Shown: positions 55,392-64,000 of the stretch, one piece after another
Layout: the number at the start of each line of letters is the position of its first letter
Numbering within the stretch: position 1 is the stretch's first letter
Assembly (NCBI GenBank): GCA_040399685.1
Contig: JBBART010000015.1
Coordinates: 52,020 to 116,019, forward strand
Length of the DNA: 64,000 nt
Direction: 5' to 3'
Source: CAIQQQ01 sp040399685
GTDB taxonomy: Bacteria; Pseudomonadota; Alphaproteobacteria; Acetobacterales; Acetobacteraceae
Notes under the pieces: model-generated
Database searches by the model: none
The model's input: only the letters and a program-made list of their open reading frames with translations
What the model was told of the DNA's origin: nothing
Position numbers and translations under genes: made by a program

Positions 55392-56906
55392 ATGAACGAC
55401 CGTATTTTTGACCTGGCGGTAATCGGCGGTGGTATCAACGGGTGCGGAATCGCCCGTGATGCCGTGGGCCGCGGCTGGTCCGTGGCGCTGTGCGAGCGCA
55501 CGGATTTGGGCGGCGCAACCTCGTCGGCCTCCACAAAGCTGGTGCATGGCGGCCTGCGCTACCTCGAACATTACAAATTCCGCCTGGTGCGCGAGGCGCT
55601 GCAAGAGCGCGAGGTCCTGTGGGGCATCGCGCCGCACATCATCTGGCCCCTGCGTTTCGTGCTGCCGCATCACAAGGGCTTGCGTCCCGCCTGGCTGCTC
55701 CGGCTGGGATTGTTTCTGTACGACCACATTGGCGGCCGCAAATTGCTGCCAGCCACCATCACCCGACGCCTTGATGACGGAATTCTGAAGTCGGAATTTA
55801 CCAAAGGGTTCGAATATTCGGATTGTTGGGTGGAGGATTCACGACTGGTTGTGTTGAACGCACGCGATGCCGCCGAGCGCGGGGCCGAAATCGCCCCCCG
55901 CACCGATTGCGTGTCCGCCACGCGTGAGGACGGGCTGTGGTCGGTGGTGCTGCGCCAGCAGGATGGCACACACCGCACCGTGCGCGCCCGCGCCCTGGTG
56001 AACGCCGCAGGCCCGTGGGTGGCGCGCGTGCTGGGGCAGGTTGTGCGGGCCAACACCCAGGAACAGGTTCGCATGGTGCAAGGCAGCCACATCGTGGTGC
56101 CGAAGCTGTACGACCATGACCGCTGCTACATTTTCCAGAATGCCGACAACCGGATCTTCTTCGCCATTCCCTATGAACGGGATTTCACCCTGATCGGAAC
56201 CACCGATCTCGATTACCACGGCGACCCAGCAGAAGCCCACGCGAGCGGCGCCGAGATCAAATATCTCTGCGACGGCGCCAGCACCTATTTCCGCCTGCCG
56301 GTGCGACCGGAGCAAGTGGTGTGGACCTATTCCGGCGTGCGCCCCCTGTATGACGATGGCGTCAGCGCCGCCCAGGAGGCCACGCGCGACTATGTGCTGA
56401 CACTGGATGCGCCAGAGAGCCAACCAGCCTTGCTCAGCGTGTTCGGCGGCAAAATCACCACCTATCGCCGCCTGGCCGAGGCCGCGCTGGAAAAGCTCGC
56501 CCCGCATCTGCCCCAGCCTCAAGGTGAAGCCGCAGGCTGGACCGCGACCGCCCCCCTTCCTGGCGGAGATTTCCCCCGTCAGGGATTTGCCGCCCTGGTC
56601 GACACGATGTGCGCCACGCATCCCTGGCTCGCCCGCCCAACCGCCACACGCCTCGTCCGTGCCTACGGCACCAGGGCATCACAAATTCTGGAGGGCGCGC
56701 AGTCATTGGCCGACCTCGGCGAACTGTTCGGCGCCGACCTCACCACCGCCGAGCTTCGCTATCTGGCCAATGCGGAATGGGCGATGACGGCTGCGGACGT
56801 TGTCTGGCGCCGCAGCAAACTGGGCCTGCGCCTGACGCACTCGGAAATCGTCCGGGTGGATGAGGCATTGGCGACGCTCATTCACCATAGTCATGCTTCT
56901 GTATGA
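55392..56906 (+). CDS. glpD: Aerobic glycerol-3-phosphate dehydrogenase
   Basis: A 504-residue membrane-associated FAD enzyme oxidising glycerol 3-phosphate to dihydroxyacetone phosphate and feeding quinone. The FAD motif IGGGINGCGIARDA is near residue 11. GATSSASTKLVHGGLRYLEH near residue 40, IGTTDLDYHG near 276 and the FGGKITTYR segment near 355 are GlpD features. GGGAG precedes the ATG. No glpF or glpK is adjacent; it may be cotranscribed with the upstream amidotransferase. Confidence 0.94.
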   Translation: MNDRIFDLAVIGGGINGCGIARDAVGRGWSVALCERTDLGGATSSASTKLVHGGLRYLEHYKFRLVREALQEREVLWGIAPHIIWPLRFVLPHHKGLRPAWLLRLGLFLYDHIGGRKLLPATITRRLDDGILKSEFTKGFEYSDCWVEDSRLVVLNARDAAERGAEIAPRTDCVSATREDGLWSVVLRQQDGTHRTVRARALVNAAGPWVARVLGQVVRANTQEQVRMVQGSHIVVPKLYDHDRCYIFQNADNRIFFAIPYERDFTLIGTTDLDYHGDPAEAHASGAEIKYLCDGASTYFRLPVRPEQVVWTYSGVRPLYDDGVSAAQEATRDYVLTLDAPESQPALLSVFGGKITTYRRLAEAALEKLAPHLPQPQGEAAGWTATAPLPGGDFPRQGFAALVDTMCATHPWLARPTATRLVRAYGTRASQILEGAQSLADLGELFGADLTTAELRYLANAEWAMTAADVVWRRSKLGLRLTHSEIVRVDEALATLIHHSHASV

Positions 56907-57196
56907 AATGGCGGCACGGCAGGCTTTCAACCCCGCCACCCGCCCGGCTTTCGAAGTCGGTATCGGCTTTTTAACTCTTTGAAGCGGAAATAGGTCGTGC
57001 GTCCGCCAGAAAACCGGGGAAGAATGATGTGTCAGCTTCGTTAAACCTGACATCCCGGCCGAGAAGCCCGGTATCTCGGCAGGCGCGCCGCTGCACTGCG
57101 ACACAAAATGCCTCTTGCCCATACAAGCTTGCCTGATCCGCACCATGTATCTCGTCTGACAATTTTTTTGGCTGCTCGCCAGGAGCGTTCGATCCC

Positions 57197-59536
<2,340 letters not shown>

Positions 59537-59554
59537 CCTCACCGGCGCATCAAC

Positions 59555-59586
59555 AAAAAGGGCGGCATTTCGATGCCGCCCTTTTT
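59555..59586 (+). terminator. Rho-independent terminator after clpA
   Basis: A 14-bp stem (AAAAAGGGCGGCAT / ATGCCGCCCTTTTT) closed by a TTCG tetraloop and running directly into T5. The flanking A and T runs make it work in both directions, suiting the convergent clpA and protease genes. Confidence 0.95.
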
Positions 59587-59591
59587 ATGTC

Positions 59592-60446
59592 TTAGGCGAA
59601 GTGTCCAAAATCCACTTCCACGAATGCGCGCGACAATTGCGACACCGGGACCATCGCCGGCTGGTTGAAGCCCCAAGGGTTGCCCAACTGCACGGATGCA
59701 ACTCCGGCGGTGATAACAAGCTTTTCGAACATATAGGCGTGGCTGTTCACCAGATTATACGGCAACGCCCCGCTGCCGGTATCCATCGTGATCAGATCGC
59801 CCGCGGCAATAGCGGCCTGCAGCTTCTGCACAGTCACCTGCGCCGGCGACATGAAGGTGGCCGTATGCCCGGTCAGTTCCTGCATCACAATCATCGGGTT
59901 GCCACCGTTGGAGATCGCCCCGTAACCGCCATCCAGCGTTGCGATCGCTTTTTCCAAAACCTGCGGCCAAATTTCCTTCTGGCCGTTCACCATATCCTGC
60001 GTGGCGCCATTGTTGATGCCGGTGCTGAGGAAAGTGTTGTCGATCGTGATCGAAACCGCCTTGAACGCCGTGACGCCATAGCCGGCAACATGGCCCTTCA
60101 AATCGGTGTAAAGCGTGACGGTCTCGGTGCCGTTGCTGTTCACATGAATGGCGTTGCTGATGGCGCTCGCATGAAACAGTGCCAACTCGCCAACGGCGGC
60201 GACCAGGAAACAATCGCCGATCTGGCCTTGGTGGAGATCGTTGACGCAGATCGCCGTTGTATCACCAGCCTCCTGCAGGAACAGCGCCGTCTTGGGAAGT
60301 ACAACGGTCTTGATCGCAACCGCTGCCGCAGACGTCGAAAACGCAGCCGATGGGTCGATATCCGAGACGGGCAGCCCGAACGCGTCCGTCTCCCCAGACA
60401 GAATCACATCATTCTGAAAATCATGACCAAAAGTCCTGGAAAACAT
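59592..60446 (-). CDS. Calpain-like cysteine protease (peptidase family C2)
   Basis: A 284-residue protein with the calpain catalytic triad: Cys79 in HQGQIGDCFLVAA, His236 in NSHAYMF and Asn256 in GNPWG. The intervening IWPQVLEKAIA segment (about 159-169) also matches calpains. No classic signal peptide is seen; the N-terminal 60 residues are unassigned and no calcium-binding repeats follow. ATG 60446 has a GGAGA box; the in-frame TTG 60449 is less likely. Such proteins are uncommon in bacteria and the substrate is unknown. Confidence 0.82.
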   Translation of the reverse strand: MFSRTFGHDFQNDVILSGETDAFGLPVSDIDPSAAFSTSAAAVAIKTVVLPKTALFLQEAGDTTAICVNDLHQGQIGDCFLVAAVGELALFHASAISNAIHVNSNGTETVTLYTDLKGHVAGYGVTAFKAVSITIDNTFLSTGINNGATQDMVNGQKEIWPQVLEKAIATLDGGYGAISNGGNPMIVMQELTGHTATFMSPAQVTVQKLQAAIAAGDLITMDTGSGALPYNLVNSHAYMFEKLVITAGVASVQLGNPWGFNQPAMVPVSQLSRAFVEVDFGHFA

Positions 60447-60518
60447 CAAATATCTCCAATTTCGATTCCAATCTCATTTTCCATAAAATTCGTGAATTTG
60501 GGGTAAACAAATCGAGAG

Positions 60519-61061
60519 TTATCGTCGGCCTGAATAGACCTGGCCACCTCCGCCGATCAGCAACACCCCCCCTGCGAGGCCCACCTTCCACCGCATATGG
60601 TGCGTATCGTCGATCAGTACCACAGGCGACACGTCATCGCCCTTAATCCATCGCCCAGACGTTCCGGTATAGGAATTCCAGACATAGGTTCCATTCGGGC
60701 TGATCGTCAAATCACCCGCCGCCAACCCAGCCCGCGCCACCAGCAAATACGCCCCCGGAACATCGATCGCGGACGGATAGCTGATCCCCGGCCGGGTTGT
60801 ATGCCAAATGCCATAAACAGCATCTTGTGCGGCAACGCCCAACCGAGCGCCGTTGCCTGGCTGCGACGTGACAGCCCCACCAGAGACCGGAGGAGCGCCC
60901 GGATTGTAACGGGGAACCGAGCCATCCGGGCATCGCACAACATCGCTGCCGATAAAGCGCTCGCCGCATGTTTGATAGGCAGCACGCGCCTGACAAGCGG
61001 ACAGCGACATCGCCATCACGCCCACCACCACTGGCAACACCGTCCGGCTGGAACGCTTCAT
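60519..61061 (-). CDS. Hypothetical lipoprotein
   Basis: A 180-residue protein with a signal sequence and lipobox (LSAC, Cys about residue 23). The C-terminal half has a beta-rich pattern (LTISPNGTYVWNSYTGTSGRWIKGDD) found in small extracellular or periplasmic proteins of unknown function. ATG 61061 is preferred because the frame upstream lies inside rnhA's 3' region. Confidence 0.65.
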   Translation of the reverse strand: MKRSSRTVLPVVVGVMAMSLSACQARAAYQTCGERFIGSDVVRCPDGSVPRYNPGAPPVSGGAVTSQPGNGARLGVAAQDAVYGIWHTTRPGISYPSAIDVPGAYLLVARAGLAAGDLTISPNGTYVWNSYTGTSGRWIKGDDVSPVVLIDDTHHMRWKVGLAGGVLLIGGGGQVYSGRR

Positions 61062-61095
61062 TTTAGTCCACCTGCTGCAGGACAAGCAGGCTGGA

Positions 61096-61581
61096 TCACG
61101 ACCGCATGAACGGGCTTCGGGCCTGCGTGGCCAGAACATCAGCGCGTTCGTTCATCGGGTCGCCTGAATGCCCGCGCACCCAGCGCCACTCCACCTCATG
61201 CGGCTTTGCGGCATCGAGGATCCGCCGCCATAGATCCATATTGGCCACAGGATCGCCGCTGGCATTCTTCCAGCCTTTGCGCACCCACCCCGCATGCCAG
61301 CGGGTGATGCCGTTACGCAGGTATTCGCTGTCGGTATTCAGCACCACGCGGCAGGGGCGCTTCAATGTCTCCAAGGCTTCCGCCGCCGCAGTCAACTCCA
61401 TGCGATTGTTGGTGGTGGCCTCCGCACCGCCGCTCAGTTCACGTTCGGCGCCCTTGAAGCGCAAGATAGCGGACCATCCACCAGGGCCTGGGTTTGGCTT
61501 ACAGCCGCCATCGGTCCAGATTTCCACGAAGTCGGCAGCAGCAGCCGTGCTTGGCGGCGGAAGCGTGGTGTCAGAGTCCAT
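61096..61581 (-). CDS. rnhA: Ribonuclease HI
   Basis: A 161-residue endonuclease cutting RNA in RNA:DNA hybrids. The active-site acidic residues are in WTDGGCKPNPGPGG (first Asp), NNRMELTAAAEAL (Glu), NTDSEYL (Asp) and the C-terminal ERAD. The ATG at 61581 overlaps thrB by 11 bp; an upstream ATG at 61593 is possible. The thrB-rnhA pair is a common alphaproteobacterial arrangement. Confidence 0.94.
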   Translation of the reverse strand: MDSDTTLPPPSTAAAADFVEIWTDGGCKPNPGPGGWSAILRFKGAERELSGGAEATTNNRMELTAAAEALETLKRPCRVVLNTDSEYLRNGITRWHAGWVRKGWKNASGDPVANMDLWRRILDAAKPHEVEWRWVRGHSGDPMNERADVLATQARSPFMRS

Positions 61582-62530
61582 AATCGGCCGCATCCTTGGC
61601 TTGGAGATGAAAACGAAGGCGCCGCACATAATCCATCGGGTTTTTCCGCGTGACCAGCGCGCCGGGCGGGGTGTTTACCCAATCATAAAGCCGCGTGAGG
61701 GCAAAGCGGATGGCCGCGCCCTGACACAGAACCGGTAGTGCCGCCCGCTCTTCTGGCGTCAACACGCGTGCGGCGTTGTAGGCGCCCAGCAAGGCCTGAC
61801 CTTTGGTGACATTGAAAGAGCCGTCCGCTTCGAAACACCAGGCGTTGAGGCAAACCGCGAGATCGTAAGCAAGCACATCGGTGGCGGCGAAGTAAAAATC
61901 GATCAGCCCCGAAAGCTCGCCATCAAGGAAAAACACGTTGTCGGGAAACAGGTCAGCATGAATATGGCCCACCGGCAGCCCCTGGGGCCACGCGGCCAGA
62001 ATCCGCGGCAAAGCCTGCGAAAGCTCATCGCCCAATCCCTCTTGCACACTGTCGGCACCATCAAGACACCGCTCCAGAAGCGGTGCCCACCCTTGCGGGC
62101 CCAAAGCATTCGCACGCGTTGGCGCATAATCGCCCCCCGCCTGGTGAAGCGCCGCCACGGCCGCGCCCAGCGGGGCGCAATGCTCAACGCGCACCCGGCG
62201 CGGCCACACGCCCGGCAGGAACGTGGTGATCGAGGCAGCACGGCCGCACAGCGTATGCAGTGATTGACCATCCCGCGCCCGCACCGGCTGCGGACAGTTC
62301 AGGCCACGGCTCGCCAGATGCTCCATCAGCCCCAAAAACCAGGGCAGCTCGGAAACATCGACGCGCTTTTCATACAGCGTCAGGATAAAATCGCCCGCCG
62401 TGGTGCGAAGCGAGAAATTACTGTTCTCAACCCCCTCGGCGATACCGCGAAACGCCACGATTGCGCCGATATCATAGAGGGTGAGGTGCGCTGCCAGCGC
62501 TTCGTCGGAGACTTCGGTGTAGACGGCCAT
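61571..62530 (-). CDS. thrB: Homoserine kinase (APH-fold ThrB)
   Basis: A 319-residue kinase phosphorylating homoserine in threonine synthesis. It is of the aminoglycoside-phosphotransferase fold typical of alphaproteobacteria rather than the GHMP type. The catalytic loop GHIHADLFPDNVFF (near residue 190) and the metal-binding LIDFYFA (near 210) are clear. ATG 62530 opens with VYTEVSDEAL, the normal start; the open frame further upstream is not homologous. It is translationally coupled to rnhA. Confidence 0.93.
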   Translation of the reverse strand: MAVYTEVSDEALAAHLTLYDIGAIVAFRGIAEGVENSNFSLRTTAGDFILTLYEKRVDVSELPWFLGLMEHLASRGLNCPQPVRARDGQSLHTLCGRAASITTFLPGVWPRRVRVEHCAPLGAAVAALHQAGGDYAPTRANALGPQGWAPLLERCLDGADSVQEGLGDELSQALPRILAAWPQGLPVGHIHADLFPDNVFFLDGELSGLIDFYFAATDVLAYDLAVCLNAWCFEADGSFNVTKGQALLGAYNAARVLTPEERAALPVLCQGAAIRFALTRLYDWVNTPPGALVTRKNPMDYVRRLRFHLQAKDAADYGL

Positions 62531-62660
62531 GCGCGCTGCGGATCCGGTATGGGGAGGCGGCGCAATGTGAACATCTTGCGGCCTCACGTCACGCGATTTG
62601 CGCGCAGACCGCGCTCGCCGCACAATGCGGCAGCTTTTCCAACATGATCGCGAACTCACG

Positions 62661-63191
62661 ATGACCAAGCACCTCCGTTCCGCAGCCCTTCTGGCCACAC
62701 TCGCCTCCCTCGCCGGATGCGGCCTGGGCAGCGAGGAGAAGTTCCCGCCAGTCTGCCCCAGCCTGGCATTGCTGGACGACGCCGCCGATCTCACCCGCTA
62801 TCGGGGCGAGAGCCGCGATATCACTGATCTGATGCTTGATGCCCGGATTACGGCGGTTCCAGCACAGTGCACCCGCAGCGTCAAGAATGTCGTCAAGACC
62901 ACCCTGCAGGTGAAGGCAAGCCTGTCCAGGGGCGCTGCCGCCACCAGCCGACAGGCGTCTGTGGGCTACGTCCTGACCGTGATGGACGGCGAGCGTATCG
63001 TGGACCAACAGGACTACCAGTTCGCCACCACCTTTCCATCCAACGTCGACCGCGTCGATATATCGAGCAATGAGGTGGACTTTCAGTTTCCCGTGTCCGC
63101 ACAAAAATCTGCCGCTGCTTACAAAATTTACGTAGGATTCCGCCTGACCCCTCAGGAATTGGCCATCAACCGTCAGCGTGGCCTGCGTTAA
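62661..63191 (+). CDS. Hypothetical lipoprotein
   Basis: A 176-residue protein with an N-terminal signal and lipobox (LAGC, Cys about residue 20). The mature part is predicted beta-rich, with a conserved-looking CPSLALLDDAADLTRY start and a second Cys near residue 74. The family is not recognised. ATG 62661 gives a proper signal peptide; the frame upstream to 62598 does not. It is convergent with the chemoreceptor fragment (1-bp gap). Confidence 0.7.
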   Translation: MTKHLRSAALLATLASLAGCGLGSEEKFPPVCPSLALLDDAADLTRYRGESRDITDLMLDARITAVPAQCTRSVKNVVKTTLQVKASLSRGAAATSRQASVGYVLTVMDGERIVDQQDYQFATTFPSNVDRVDISSNEVDFQFPVSAQKSAAAYKIYVGFRLTPQELAINRQRGLR

Positions 63192-63192
63192 C

Positions 63193-63861
63193 TCACGCCA
63201 CGCGGCGCATATCTGTCAGGAAGCGCCGCAAGCCTGAATCCAATACCACCAGATCGGTTGCCATATGGCCCGCCGCGAGGAGCAGAGCGTTTGAATGCTC
63301 TCGCGTCCCGGCAATGGCTTCCCCGACAGAAACGGTGCCATGGGAGGCGGACTGTGTTCCCTTCGCTGCGATAGCGATACTGCGGGCTATTTCTGTCGTA
63401 GCGGCCTTCTGCTCCGCCACATCGCCGGCAATAGAGGCGGTAATGGTGGAGATCAGTTCCACGTCGGTCGCCATCGCCCGGATGTGACCAGCCGCATTTT
63501 GAGTCCGCCCTTGAATGCCGCTGATCTGCTGGCTGATCTGCCGCGTGGCCGCAGCTGTCTGTGCGGCCAGATTCTTGACTTCGTTCGCGACGACGGCGAA
63601 CCCTCGCCCGGCCTCCCCCGCCCGCGCCGCCTCAATCGTGGCGTTGAGCGCCAGGAGATTGGTTTGAGCCGCGATTGTATCGATCAGGTTGATGACCGTG
63701 CCAATCCCTTCAGCCGCCACCGCCAATTCATCCATCTGCGTGGCCGATTTATGCGCACCATCGGCGGTGCGCGCAACCGAATGCGCAGCGTCGTTCATAC
63801 GAACAGCCGTCTGCCCGATCGACGCCGCCAGTTCCTCGGCCGCAGCGGCAACATTGTCCAC
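63193..63861 (-). CDS. Methyl-accepting chemotaxis protein signalling domain, truncated or frameshifted
   Basis: A 222-residue frame starting at a GTG. It contains most of an MCP signalling hairpin: AAEELAASI near the start, and the tip INLIDTIAAQTNLLALNATIEAARAGEAGRGFAVVA... region intact. MCP-like codons continue upstream to 63948 (ANNTDTVARAIQAG), where an in-frame TGA at 63949-63951 interrupts them. No membrane or HAMP domain is visible before the window ends. It could be a broken gene, or a soluble short receptor. Confidence 0.7.
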   Translation of the reverse strand: MDNVAAAAEELAASIGQTAVRMNDAAHSVARTADGAHKSATQMDELAVAAEGIGTVINLIDTIAAQTNLLALNATIEAARAGEAGRGFAVVANEVKNLAAQTAAATRQISQQISGIQGRTQNAAGHIRAMATDVELISTITASIAGDVAEQKAATTEIARSIAIAAKGTQSASHGTVSVGEAIAGTREHSNALLLAAGHMATDLVVLDSGLRRFLTDMRRVA

Positions 63862-64000
63862 CGCAGATGATGCCTCCCCAACGCCAGCCTGGATGGCCCG
63901 GGCAACAGTATCAGTGTTGTTCGCCGATTGATGCAGCGTACCAGCCGATCATGTCCCGCCCCGTGGTGTAGCAACGTCGCTGCCGAGCAGGGCTGGTTGC

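Overview
The window is GC-rich bacterial chromosome with dense, mostly co-oriented gene blocks. Protein families and gene neighbourhoods point to an alphaproteobacterium, most likely in the Acetobacteraceae or broader Rhodospirillales. The supporting signs are a fused shikimate kinase/3-dehydroquinate synthase beside xerD and accA, argJ followed by a GNAT-Nudix fusion, APH-type thrB directly followed by rnhA, a PqiABC lipid transport operon and a standard fabD-fabG-acpP-fabF-mltG run. The genus cannot be fixed from sequence reading alone.

Layout. 0-9 kb: 3' end of uvrD, prmA, zwf, an M20 amidohydrolase coupled to ribokinase, a four-gene polar amino acid ABC importer (minus strand) and a single-domain response regulator. 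9.2-16.3 kb: a sugar-acid catabolic region with two GntR regulators, a DHDPS-family dehydratase/aldolase, an IlvD/Edd dehydratase, an RraA-family protein and a ketoglutarate-semialdehyde-type dehydrogenase. Together these resemble a non-phosphorylative pentonate route ending in 2-oxoglutarate. 16-27 kb: a DUF1127 protein, aminopeptidase P, aroKB fusion, xerD, accA, two MFS exporters, a CheZ-like phosphatase and an atypical Asp/Glu racemase homologue. 27-37 kb: secA, a parvulin, argJ, GNAT-Nudix, a CinA-type domain protein, a CoA-transferase, a VOC protein, DUF2889 and cyanase.

37.1-41.5 kb is an accessory island whose intergenic DNA is AT-rich. It holds a protein that looks like an IS4 transposase with its catalytic middle removed, two convergent proteins that look like serine recombinases with ruined active sites but intact C-terminal helix-turn-helix domains, and several orphan small proteins. 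This is the least explained part of the window and the best candidate for something undescribed.

41.5-64 kb returns to ordinary content: TVP38 and EamA membrane proteins, an LLM monooxygenase coupled to an aldo/keto reductase, tRNA-Thr(CGU), pqiABC, the fatty acid synthesis operon, a class II glutamine amidotransferase, glpD, clpA, a bacterial calpain-like (C2) protease, two lipoproteins, rnhA, thrB and a truncated chemoreceptor signalling domain at the right edge.

A second window-wide feature is a family of A/T-rich inverted-repeat elements. They lie in the five convergent gaps of about 100-220 bp at 1.7, 9.1, 11.1, 18.7 and 49.9 kb and probably act as two-way terminators. The four full-length or near-full-length copies have related outer arms but a different core in each.
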